NCBI GenBank assembly: GCA_014380985.1
Contig: JACMIU010000756.1
Coordinates: 1-6,940 of the forward strand
Source: Armatimonadota bacterium
Lineage (GTDB): Bacteria; Armatimonadota; Armatimonadia; Armatimonadales; Armatimonadaceae
DNA length: 6,940 bases
Direction: 5' to 3'
Position numbers and translations under genes: made by a program. Below are positions 1 to 5,688 of this stretch, one piece after another. The first letter of the stretch is position 1. Every line of letters starts with the position of its first letter. Below the pieces are notes generated by a model, which worked only from the letters and a program-made list of their open reading frames with translations, was not told where the DNA came from and made no database searches.

Positions 1-834
1 AAACGTTTCGCGCAAGAGCGACAGTCGCACCGCCTCCGGTTCGCGCCACGACGGGAGTAGTTCCGCCGCTTTGCCGAAACCGACAATCGCCGCCGCGTTC
101 TCAGTTCCGGCGCGGCGTTCGCGCTCCTGTTGCCCGCCGTGCAGGAGCGGCGTCCATGCCGTGCCGCGCCGCACGTACAATGCGCCGGCGCCCTTCGCAC
201 CGTAGATTTTGTGCGCCGACACCGTGAGTAAATCTACGCCGAGTTCGTCAACGTCCAGCGGCATCGCGCCGAGGGTTTGCACCGCGTCCGTGTGAACATA
301 AACGCCCGCGTTTTTCGTTTTCACCGCGTCAGAGATAGCGCGAATCTCCTGCACCGTGCCGATTTCATTGTTGCCGTGCATTACCGACGCCAGCGCGGTT
401 GCGTCTGTTACGGCGTCCGCCACCGCTTCCGGCGACACCGTGCCGTCCAGTTGCACCGGCAAATACGTCACGCGAAAGCCGAACGTTTTTTCGGCGAACC
501 GGGCGCAGTCCAGAACCGCGTGATGCTCCGTTTGCACCGTGACCAGATGGTCGCGCCCTCGCTCCCGTGCCGCCCAGAGAACGCCCAAAAGCGCGGTGTT
601 GTCGGCTTCCGTGCCGCCCGATGTGAAGTAGATTTCGCCCGCGTCGGCGCGAAGCGTTTCCGCAACCATATCGCGGGCGTTATCCACGGCACGGCGCACG
701 TCCGCGCCAAACCGATGCACCGACGACGGATTGCCGAAACCGGTCTCGCCGTCAAGGTACGGTAGCATGGCGTCGCGCACCTGCGGGTCAACGGGGGTTG
801 TCGCGGCGTAGTCAAGGTAATAGTGCGGATTCAC
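1..834 (-). CDS. Cysteine desulfurase, NifS/IscS type (3' end beyond window)
   Basis: This encodes the first 278 residues of a class V aminotransferase-fold, PLP-dependent cysteine desulfurase. The family takes sulfur from L-cysteine, leaving alanine, and supplies Fe-S cluster assembly or tRNA thiolation in the cytosol. Visible hallmarks are the N-terminal LDYAATTP (residues 7-14), GNPSSVH (34-40), TSGGTEADN (71-79, phosphate-binding region), TEHHAV (102-107, with H104 stacking on PLP), HGNNEIGT (153-160), HTDAVQ (181-186, D183 and Q186 contacting PLP), the Schiff-base lysine K209 in SAHKIYG, and RAGTEN (242-247 region). The family is usually about 380-400 residues, so roughly 100 are missing; the active-site cysteine would lie there and cannot be seen. 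The start is GTG at 834-832, since no ATG precedes the first motif. AGGAG sits only one base before it, and a TATAAT lies 6 bases upstream. The gene is 7 bases from the Uma2 gene's stop, so it is probably in its operon. The family call is secure; NifS versus IscS versus a tRNA-thiolation partner cannot be decided. Confidence 0.95.
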   Translation of the reverse strand, partial: MNPHYYLDYAATTPVDPQVRDAMLPYLDGETGFGNPSSVHRFGADVRRAVDNARDMVAETLRADAGEIYFTSGGTEADNTALLGVLWAARERGRDHLVTVQTEHHAVLDCARFAEKTFGFRVTYLPVQLDGTVSPEAVADAVTDATALASVMHGNNEIGTVQEIRAISDAVKTKNAGVYVHTDAVQTLGAMPLDVDELGVDLLTVSAHKIYGAKGAGALYVRRGTAWTPLLHGGQQERERRAGTENAAAIVGFGKAAELLPSWREPEAVRLSLLRETF

Positions 835-840
835 GCTCCT

Positions 841-846
841 ATTATA
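841..846 (-). promoter_or_regulatory. Candidate -10 box (TATAAT) before the desulfurase start
   Basis: On the minus strand a perfect TATAAT occupies 846-841 and overlaps the TAA stop of the Uma2 gene. The GTG start follows after 6 bases, so a transcript begun about 6-7 bases downstream would be leaderless. I see no good -35 hexamer at 17 bases. The overlapping AGGAG could instead be a poorly spaced ribosome binding site. It could be chance; it is listed because the same arrangement recurs in the window. Confidence 0.35.
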
Positions 847-1501
847 TCGCCGCGCCCGCATCCGCGAAGCCGATGCGACGGTAGATTTTTGCTAAAGGCA
901 CGTCAACTTCGCCGCCCCTAAGCGCGAGCGTTAGCGAATCGCCAAGAGTGGTATGCGTTCCGAGTATCGCCCACAAACCGTTTTCCAGTTTTTCATAGTG
1001 CGTCACGGCAACGCGGTCTTGATCCACTAAAATATAATGTTGGAGCGATTCGATTTGTTGATAATCGGCGAACTTATCGGTGCGGTCATCGCGCTCCGTG
1101 GACGGAGACGGCACCTCGAATACGGCGGTCGGATTTCGCAAGGCATTTAAGTGGTCAAAATGCGGGTCGCCGCAAACCACGATTAGATCGGGGTAAAAGA
1201 CCTTGCGGTAGGCGACATACACCTTCTGATCGCTACCGATAACCTCGCAAGAATTGCCCATTCCTCTGAGGATGAGTGTTACCTCAAATTGCAAATCGGC
1301 TTGGATCATGTTATGTTCTGGCGAACTTCCCGGCATTTTGACTACCTTTCCACTAATCAGTTGATATTTTTCACGCGCCCGACTATCGAACGCGAAATAC
1401 TCTTCCTCACTCATTGTGCCGACAAGCGCGGAAAGGTCGTAGCGTAGGTACGGTTCGACAATGCGACGGGGCGAGGTAGGTATAGTTACAGTTTGATTCA
1501 T
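842..1501 (-). CDS. Uma2 family (DUF820) endonuclease-like protein
   Basis: This 219-residue protein has the Uma2/DUF820 pattern, a PD-(D/E)XK nuclease-like fold of uncertain physiological role that is often present in many copies in cyanobacteria, Deinococcus, Chloroflexi and Armatimonadota. Visible in order are MSEEEYFAF (30-38), the strand and turn YQLISGKVV (46-54), a helix with EHNMIQADL (62-70), YPDLIVVCG (103-111, D105 a likely metal ligand), FEVPSPSTE (128-136, E129) and DKFADYQQI (142-150, K143), then YILVDQD. D105, E129 and K143 fit the expected catalytic triad. Two positions depart from the usual consensus: K52 stands where many members have Glu in the LIxGEIV turn, and P131 where VEVLSPST normally has Leu. 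The ATG start at 1501 has no clear Shine-Dalgarno. It lies 28 bases after guaB3 and 7 before the desulfurase gene. The family is well supported; target and role are unknown. Confidence 0.88.
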   Translation of the reverse strand: MNQTVTIPTSPRRIVEPYLRYDLSALVGTMSEEEYFAFDSRAREKYQLISGKVVKMPGSSPEHNMIQADLQFEVTLILRGMGNSCEVIGSDQKVYVAYRKVFYPDLIVVCGDPHFDHLNALRNPTAVFEVPSPSTERDDRTDKFADYQQIESLQHYILVDQDRVAVTHYEKLENGLWAILGTHTTLGDSLTLALRGGEVDVPLAKIYRRIGFADAGAAI

Positions 1502-1529
1502 GATGCTTGTCTCTATCAGTTCCGCTATT

Positions 1530-2693
1530 TTACCCGACGCCCTGCGAACGTTGCGCCGATTTGCCCTCGCTTTGCAGGGTGGGCGCGACCATCATCTGCG
1601 CCTGTTGCATCTCTTTGATGGTTCGTGCGCCGAGCGATCCCATCGAAAGGCGCAACGCCCCCATCAAGTTCATCGTGCCGTCGTCCTTGTGCGCCGGGCC
1701 GAGCAGGATTTCGCTCAGTGTGCCGGAAACGCCGACCTTGATACGGGTTCCTCGCGGCAAATCCGCGCTGGAAGTCGCCATGCCCCACGAGTAGCCGGGC
1801 GCGGGTGCTTCCGCCGCCGCCGCGATAGTTGAGCCGAGCATCACCGCGTCCGCGCCCGCCGCAATTGCTTTTGCAATATCGCCGCCGCCCTTCATGCCGC
1901 CGTCGGTGATAATGGGAACGTATCGCCCGGTTTGCGCGTGGTAATCGTCCCGTGCCGCCGCCGCGTCCGCCGTTGCCGTGATTTGCGGAACGCCGATACC
2001 CAAAACCTTCCGCGACGTGCAAATCGCGCCGGGTCCGACCCCGACCAGAACGCCCGCCGCGCCTACTTCCATCAGTTCGAGCGTCGCCGCATAGCCAACC
2101 GTGTTGCCGATAATAACCGGAATCGGCGATGACTCCACGAAGGCGCGAACGTCGAGAGCGTCCGTGTGCGTGGATTCAAAGCGCACCGAACCGACGGTGC
2201 TTTGTATGAAAAACAGGTTCGCGCCCGCCTCGACCGCCGCCGCCGCGTTCGCTTTCGCCGTGTGCGGCGCGGACGATACCGCCGCAATTCCTCCTGCGTC
2301 ACGGATTTCGCGCACTCGCTTTGCAATCAAATGCGGCTTCACGGCTTCGCGGGCATACAACTCTTGAATAAAAGAAATAACACCGTCGGCGGGCGCGTCG
2401 GCGACCGACTGCAACACCTCTTCGGCGTTTTCGTAACGCGTTTGTAAACCATCCAAGTTCAGAACCGCGAGACCGCCGAGTTTCGACATTTGTGCCGCAA
2501 CCGCCGGGTTTACCGCGCCGTCGAGTGCTGCTGCGATTAGTGGTAGCGCGAACGAAATACCACCCAATTGCCATGAAATATCCACATCGCGGGGGTCAAT
2601 CACCAGCGTTCCGGGAACCAATGCGACTTCATCGAAACCGTAAGCGCGGCGCACGGTTTTGTAGCCCCCGACCGTTAAAAGATTTGTTTCCAA
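1530..2693 (-). CDS. guaB3: GuaB3 family IMP dehydrogenase-related protein
   Basis: This 387-residue (beta/alpha)8-barrel protein belongs to the IMP dehydrogenase/GMP reductase superfamily. It has the compact GuaB3 layout: length below 400 and no CBS pair inserted in the barrel, unlike classical GuaB (about 490). The N-terminus reads YKTVRRAYGFDEVALVPG (11-28), typical of the group. The active-site loop GPGAICTSR (220-228) holds the expected catalytic C225, the barrel phosphate-binding segment is ITDGGMKGGGDIAKA (262-276), and ADAVMLGS (281-288) follows. The expected chemistry is NAD-dependent conversion at IMP/XMP in guanine nucleotide synthesis or balance; whether this member is a true IMP dehydrogenase cannot be read from sequence. 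The start is TTG at 2693-2691, chosen because of the strong upstream Shine-Dalgarno and the fit of the N-terminus; in-frame ATT codons just upstream are less likely. It is the first gene of the leftward group and stands divergent from the pilin gene. Confidence 0.92.
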   Translation of the reverse strand: METNLLTVGGYKTVRRAYGFDEVALVPGTLVIDPRDVDISWQLGGISFALPLIAAALDGAVNPAVAAQMSKLGGLAVLNLDGLQTRYENAEEVLQSVADAPADGVISFIQELYAREAVKPHLIAKRVREIRDAGGIAAVSSAPHTAKANAAAAVEAGANLFFIQSTVGSVRFESTHTDALDVRAFVESSPIPVIIGNTVGYAATLELMEVGAAGVLVGVGPGAICTSRKVLGIGVPQITATADAAAARDDYHAQTGRYVPIITDGGMKGGGDIAKAIAAGADAVMLGSTIAAAAEAPAPGYSWGMATSSADLPRGTRIKVGVSGTLSEILLGPAHKDDGTMNLMGALRLSMGSLGARTIKEMQQAQMMVAPTLQSEGKSAQRSQGVG

Positions 2694-2719
2694 AATAAAA
2701 ATCCACCTCCAAAATAAAA
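2690..2719. repeat. 11-base direct repeat around the guaB3 ribosome binding site
   Basis: CCAAAATAAAA occurs at 2690-2700 and again at 2709-2719, a period of 19 bases. The Shine-Dalgarno of guaB3 lies between and partly inside the copies, and the first copy contains the TTG start. The second copy offers another TTG at 2712-2710, out of frame with the gene. It may be a small tandem duplication or a translation-control element. Confidence 0.6.
2704..2710 (-). promoter_or_regulatory. Strong Shine-Dalgarno of guaB3
   Basis: On the minus strand GGAGGTG (2710-2704) is complementary to the anti-Shine-Dalgarno end of 16S rRNA. The TTG start at 2693 follows after 10 bases, slightly long spacing. It decides the start in the absence of any nearby ATG, and it is the only strong, well-separated Shine-Dalgarno in the window. 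Confidence 0.7.
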
Positions 2720-2750
2720 GAATAGACCACTATACAAAAATAGTAGTTAG

Positions 2751-2779
2751 AATATATCGGCGGAAGCCAACAAAAACAA
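2751..2779 (-). promoter_or_regulatory. Candidate sigma-70-like promoter for guaB3
   Basis: Minus strand: TTGTTT (2779-2774) and TATATT (2756-2751) are separated by exactly 17 bases. The -10 matches consensus at 5 of 6 positions and the -35 at 3 of 6. A second -10-like TATAGT lies at 2734-2729 without a good -35. Either would leave a leader of a few dozen bases carrying the strong Shine-Dalgarno. Confidence 0.4.
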
Positions 2780-2822
2780 GCACAATAACCCAGTAGTTGT
2801 ACGGTGAAGTGTCGTTCCGATA

Positions 2823-2839
2823 GATTTTATATCAAAATC
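2823..2839. repeat. Small perfect inverted repeat upstream of the pilin promoter
   Basis: GATTTT (2823-2828) and AAAATC (2834-2839) are perfect inverted copies around a 5-base centre, ending 5 bases before the TTGACA at 2845. The position would suit an operator, but arms of 6 AT-rich bases are easily found by chance. Confidence 0.3.
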
Positions 2840-2844
2840 GGTCG

Positions 2845-2875
2845 TTGACATGGTAAGTAAGGACAAAGGTTAAAT
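2845..2875 (+). promoter_or_regulatory. Candidate promoter for the pilin-like gene
   Basis: A perfect -35 consensus TTGACA (2845-2850) is followed after 19 bases by TTAAAT (2870-2875), which matches the -10 consensus at 4 of 6 positions. The ATG at 2902 is 26 bases further on. The spacer is longer than ideal, so the -10 assignment is weaker than the -35. Confidence 0.4.
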
Positions 2876-2901
2876 GCTTCGGTTTTTACGGCGACACAAT
2901 C

Positions 2902-3279
2902 ATGAAATATTCTCGATTTCTCCACTCCCCTAAGTACGCTTTCACTTTGGTCGAAATTATGTTCACGGTTTTTATTATTGGAATCTTGCTATCCGTTGCC
3001 GTGCCCAACTTTATCCAAGCCCGCCGCCAAGCCGTCCGCAAATCGTGCATTAGCAATCTGCACAAGATTGATTGGGCAAAGGATGCCTATATTATGGATA
3101 ACCATCTGTACTTGGACGCTGAGCCAACCCCTGCCCAATTATATCCCGATAATGGTACTGGATACCTTCGCTCGGTACCGACTTGCAACTCCGGTGGCGT
3201 TTACACCATTAACCCCGGCAACCAGTTTCCCGTTTGTAGCAATGGCGCGACAGAGCAACATATCATTGGCGGCGATTAG
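2902..3279 (+). CDS. Type IV pilin/pseudopilin-like protein (prepilin-type N-terminus)
   Basis: This 125-residue protein begins with a 13-residue basic leader ending SPKYA, then FTLVEIMFTVFIIGILL (14-30), the class III signal and hydrophobic helix of type IV pilins, minor pilins and type II secretion pseudopilins. E18 is the conserved Glu at mature position 5. Prepilin peptidase would cut between A13 and F14; Ala replaces the usual Gly at -1, which is known to be tolerated. After the helix come PNFIQARRQ (35-43) and a short globular part with three cysteines (C49, C95, C112); C95 and C112 could form the C-terminal disulfide seen in many pilins. The segment CISNLHKIDWAKDAYIMDN (49-67) resembles the short pilins common in Armatimonadota and some Verrucomicrobia (from memory). 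No pilus assembly gene is adjacent, so it would rely on machinery elsewhere. There is no clear Shine-Dalgarno. The N-terminal class is certain; pilus versus secretion role is not. Confidence 0.93.
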   Translation: MKYSRFLHSPKYAFTLVEIMFTVFIIGILLSVAVPNFIQARRQAVRKSCISNLHKIDWAKDAYIMDNHLYLDAEPTPAQLYPDNGTGYLRSVPTCNSGGVYTINPGNQFPVCSNGATEQHIIGGD

Positions 3280-3304
3280 TACTGTTTTTCGGTTATGATG
3301 CGCG

Positions 3305-3310
3305 TATAAT
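3305..3310 (+). promoter_or_regulatory. Perfect -10 box (TATAAT) 5 bases before the HExxH gene
   Basis: TATAAT at 3305-3310 is followed by GGATT and then the ATG at 3316. Transcription starting at the usual distance would begin at or within a base or two of the ATG, giving a leaderless message. The -35 position (3282-3287, CTGTTT) is poor. It lies in the 36-base gap after the pilin stop. Confidence 0.5.
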
Positions 3311-3315
3311 GGATT

Positions 3316-4044
3316 ATGCCGCGTTGCCAAAACAGTTTTCGTCCTCTTGGTGTCGGCACGACCGCGCCGGGCGCGGGCGTCGGGGTTTGGATGTGCCAGC
3401 ATTGCGAAGCGCACGAAACCTATTCCACGGTGCGTGACCCCGCCCTACTCTCCTACGCGGCGACCGCGAAAAATGCCGCCGTGCTTGATTTCTCCGCGCC
3501 GTCCGACCCCGCCTCGCCTACGCTCTTGATTTGGGGAACACGCCCCGAATGTGTCTACGAACCGGCTTCCCGCTCCTACGATATTTATCTTGCTACCGAC
3601 TCCGACCCATGGCAGGCAAGACTGCAAATAGGTCACGAACTGTTCCACCGCGTCGCCGGGGAAGGGAGAGTGTTCCACTGGACGCACGAAATGCTGGCAT
3701 GCGTTTTTGCCGTGCGCTTGCTCCGCCGCACCGGGTTTGGCGAGTACGGGTCGAGAATCGCGGCGCAATACGCGGTGGAAGCTGAAACCTGTCCGCTCCC
3801 GGCTTTGCTTGATGCCAACCCGTGGGGCGACGCCGCCTATCCCTCCGGCTACTACGGACGGGCTTTCGTTACCGGGATAGCACTGCAAACGGTCGTGGGG
3901 TACGCCGCCTTGTGCCGGTTGGCGCGGTTGCTGTGCCACGCCGGAGTGCCGGATATTGCCGCTTGGCGGGAGACTTTGCCACGCATAGCACAGGAAACGC
4001 CGCTTCTGCGCTTCCTGAGTTCGGTTGCCCCAACGGACGCATGA
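3316..4044 (+). CDS. Orphan protein with HExxH zinc-metallopeptidase-like motif
   Basis: I do not recognise this 242-residue protein. Its clearest signal is HELFH (107-111) preceded by LQIG, the HExxH motif of zincin metallopeptidases, where the two His bind zinc and E108 would be catalytic. Fourteen residues later comes HEMLACVFAVRLL (124-136). Its E125 could be the third ligand, and the pattern loosely recalls the second-helix signature of ImmA/IrrE-type peptidases, with H121 and H124 as further candidate ligands. The N-terminus has C4 and a CQHC pair (27-30), reminiscent of a degenerate zinc ribbon. There is no signal peptide, and the C-terminal half is helical with W and Y residues, so it is probably cytosolic. 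The ATG at 3316 is the first in-frame start, as a TAA occurs at 3307-3309, and a perfect -10 box lies 5 bases upstream. The HAD gene follows after 29 bases. Peptidase activity is inference from the motif. Confidence 0.75.
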   Translation: MPRCQNSFRPLGVGTTAPGAGVGVWMCQHCEAHETYSTVRDPALLSYAATAKNAAVLDFSAPSDPASPTLLIWGTRPECVYEPASRSYDIYLATDSDPWQARLQIGHELFHRVAGEGRVFHWTHEMLACVFAVRLLRRTGFGEYGSRIAAQYAVEAETCPLPALLDANPWGDAAYPSGYYGRAFVTGIALQTVVGYAALCRLARLLCHAGVPDIAAWRETLPRIAQETPLLRFLSSVAPTDA

Positions 4045-4073
4045 TATAACGAAGTACCGAAGCCTCGCCAACC

Positions 4074-4823
4074 ATGATACGCGCCCTTTTCTTTGATTTA
4101 GACGACACCCTGATTCGATACGACGCGCCGTATGAAGTCGCGCTCACGGCGTCGCACACGCTTCTTGCGTCGCGCCACCCCAACGTTTCGCTGTCCGACC
4201 TGCGAACAGCGATACACCGCGCCTACGAAAAACGGTACGGCTACAAGAGTGTCGCCGGGTTCGCAGAGGCGGGCGCGATTTCCGTGCGAGCCATGCGCGA
4301 GGCACTAACGGCGGACGCGCTTGCCACACTCGAAACAGACGACGCGACCGACACGGCGTTTATCGGCGAACTGATCGCGGCGCACGAAGCCGTGGAAGCG
4401 CGGGAAATCGTAGCGTTCCCCGATACGCACAACACATTGGACGTTCTGCAAAACCATTTCGCGCTCGGCGTCATCACCAATGGGCCTTCCGCCATGCAAC
4501 GGGCAAAACTTGCGGCGACCGGTCTCGCGTCCCGGTTCGCTCACGTTGTCGTGGATAGCGAGTTCGGACATCCGAAACCGGACGGGCGAATCTTTGCCCA
4601 TGCCGCACGGATTGCCGGTTTCGCACCGGAGCAACTGCTTTTTGTCGGCAATTCGCCCGAAGCCGATGTTGCGGGCTCGGTTCGTGCCGGTTGGACAAGC
4701 GTCTGGGTAAATGCGACCGGCGCACCGCTTCCGCCGGGTACTCCCACGCCACATTACGAGATAAAAACGTTGGGAGAACTGATGTACCTACCCACCGTCG
4801 CGGACGTTCTGCGCCGCGACTAA
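4074..4823 (+). CDS. HAD-superfamily hydrolase (subfamily IA-like)
   Basis: This 249-residue protein has the haloacid dehalogenase-like phosphatase layout. Motif I is FFDLDDTL (6-13), with nucleophile D8 and acid/base D10. A helical cap spans about 15-110. Motif II is VITNGPS (133-139, T135), motif III GHPKPDGRIF (165-174, K168), and motif IV VGNSPEADVAG (191-201). The family usually has Asp in GDSxxxD; here N193 replaces the first acid while D198 is kept, which may alter Mg2+ binding or activity. Length and cap position fit subfamily I enzymes such as phosphoglycolate phosphatase- or YjjG-like nucleotidases, acting on small phosphorylated metabolites in the cytosol; the substrate cannot be named. 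The ATG at 4074 begins right before motif I and lacks a clear Shine-Dalgarno. It lies 29 bases after the HExxH gene and 20 before the small exported protein, suggesting co-transcription. Confidence 0.93.
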   Translation: MIRALFFDLDDTLIRYDAPYEVALTASHTLLASRHPNVSLSDLRTAIHRAYEKRYGYKSVAGFAEAGAISVRAMREALTADALATLETDDATDTAFIGELIAAHEAVEAREIVAFPDTHNTLDVLQNHFALGVITNGPSAMQRAKLAATGLASRFAHVVVDSEFGHPKPDGRIFAHAARIAGFAPEQLLFVGNSPEADVAGSVRAGWTSVWVNATGAPLPPGTPTPHYEIKTLGELMYLPTVADVLRRD

Positions 4824-4843
4824 TAAAGAAACGGAACCTTGCC

Positions 4844-5377
4844 ATGCTACTACCGCTTTATCTTGCCACTGCTTTATTTCTCGCGCCGCCCGCCCCGGTT
4901 GCCCCTAAAGTAGACCCTGCCGTTGTGGAATACAAACTGCAATGGATCAAGCAAGCCTTGCCTGTTGCCGCAGGCGAAAAGCCGGGAGAACCGGTACTTC
5001 TTTCCAGCCCGGCAACATCCAGTGTTGACCGACAACTCTTGTCGGTCTCTATCGGCGACAAGAACGGCGATTCGTTCGCGCTTTCACTATCGCCGACCGT
5101 GGAACCTGCCGATAATTCCGTTACCGCGCCCGATGGTAGTTTGGTCAAGAAGAAGACGGCAACAGTGCTGACGCTCTGGACACTGAAGGTATCCGACAAA
5201 ACGTTTCCCGGCAACATTTCGCGTGTGGAACTGGCGGGCTCCACACGACTTGCCCTCGGCGACGACAAAGATGTCATCGTTGCCTCGTTCAGCCTGTCCG
5301 ACCCCAAAACGGGCGCGACCATGCAGTACCGGTTAATGGGGCGGGCGAAAATCGGCGACTTAGCGCGAACGCCGTAA
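4844..5377 (+). CDS. Small probable exported protein of unknown function
   Basis: This 177-residue protein is not recognised. Its N-terminus MLLPLYLATALFLAPPAPVA looks like a hydrophobic export signal with possible cleavage near A20, but it has no Lys or Arg before the hydrophobic stretch, which is unusual; it might instead be a short membrane anchor. The rest alternates hydrophobic and polar residues in a way that suggests beta structure, for example TVLTLWTLKVSD (107-118) and VELAGSTRLALGDDKDVIVASFSLSD (128-153), with no cysteines and no recognisable catalytic motif. The ATG at 4844 is chosen because it gives the signal-like N-terminus; an in-frame TTG at 4691 would overlap the HAD gene by over 130 bases and is unlikely. 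It follows the HAD gene by 20 bases. A periplasmic or surface location is inference. Confidence 0.75.
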   Translation: MLLPLYLATALFLAPPAPVAPKVDPAVVEYKLQWIKQALPVAAGEKPGEPVLLSSPATSSVDRQLLSVSIGDKNGDSFALSLSPTVEPADNSVTAPDGSLVKKKTATVLTLWTLKVSDKTFPGNISRVELAGSTRLALGDDKDVIVASFSLSDPKTGATMQYRLMGRAKIGDLARTP

Positions 5378-5402
5378 GGGATTATTTCTCGTTTAATGGG
5401 GG

Positions 5403-5408
5403 TATAAT
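5403..5408 (+). promoter_or_regulatory. Candidate -10 box (TATAAT)
   Basis: TATAAT at 5403-5408 follows the stop of the exported-protein gene by 25 bases. A transcript from here would begin near 5415, about 13 bases before the ATG at 5428. No convincing -35 is seen. It supports transcription of the unclear 5378-5688 stretch. Confidence 0.4.
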
Positions 5409-5678
5409 TGGGTACAGTGTAATCACAATGTTTACCAGCGGCATAACTATTGCGGACGATGCAAGCAACCCGGACTTTGCCATCCGCGGGCGAACGTCAG
5501 GGGGCTTGATTGTGGCATCCCCGCCCTCCCTTTGGACGCCCGCGAACGGCACGACCGGTGTACTCGCCGTCGCCTCTCTTACGCCCATTTTGGTCGTTGC
5601 ACACGGAAACTTGTACCAAACAGCAGTACGTAACAGGAAACAAAGCCGCGGAGAGGAACGTCCGATGTTTACGGGCAG

Positions 5679-5684
5679 TATAAT
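5679..5684 (+). promoter_or_regulatory. Perfect -10 box (TATAAT) 4 bases before ATG 5689
   Basis: TATAAT at 5679-5684 is followed by AATT and the ATG at 5689, the same close arrangement as at 3305-3318. It favours 5689 as the start of a leaderless message. The -35 position (5656-5661, GAACGT) does not match consensus. Confidence 0.45.
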
Positions 5685-5688
5685 AATT

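Larger units (their letters stand above)
5378..5688 (+). other. 311-base stretch of unclear meaning; possible 5' extension of next gene
   Basis: No gene is secure here. The frame of the downstream small gene stays open back to an ATG at 5428, which would add 87 residues (214 in all), and an overlapping frame is open on the minus strand across 5774-5382. A perfect TATAAT at 5403-5408 lies 19 bases before ATG 5428, and a second is at 5679-5684 just before ATG 5689. An imperfect stem can form between 5485-5492 (CGCGGGCG) and 5537-5544 (CGCCCGCG), with GGGG and CCCC inside. Codon third-position GC by eye does not distinguish coding from non-coding here. The options are a longer gene, a separate small transcript, or a plain intergenic leader. 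Confidence 0.4.

Noticed and set aside
277..765. Open frame of 162 residues on the plus strand
   Set aside because: It lies antisense to the clearly conserved cysteine desulfurase and its translation is Arg/His-rich low-information sequence.
468..815. Open frame of 115 residues on the minus strand in the same region as the desulfurase
   Set aside because: It is in another frame of the same strand, and the desulfurase frame carries all family motifs without interruption.
1033..1038. TATAAT on the plus strand inside the Uma2 gene
   Set aside because: It is antisense inside a coding region with no gene start downstream, and is likely chance.
3445..4071. Open frame of 208 residues on the minus strand
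   Set aside because: It is antisense to the HExxH gene, which has a motif and a promoter; the antisense product shows no motif and reads like a GC-rich shadow.
4691..5377. Longer version of the exported protein starting at TTG 4691
   Set aside because: It would overlap the HAD gene by more than 130 bases and bury the signal-like N-terminus that begins at 4844.
5651..5663. GAGAGGAACGTCC resembles the conserved P4 segment of RNase P RNA
   Set aside because: One base differs and neither the partner 3' segment nor other RNase P RNA helices could be found nearby, so the match looks accidental.
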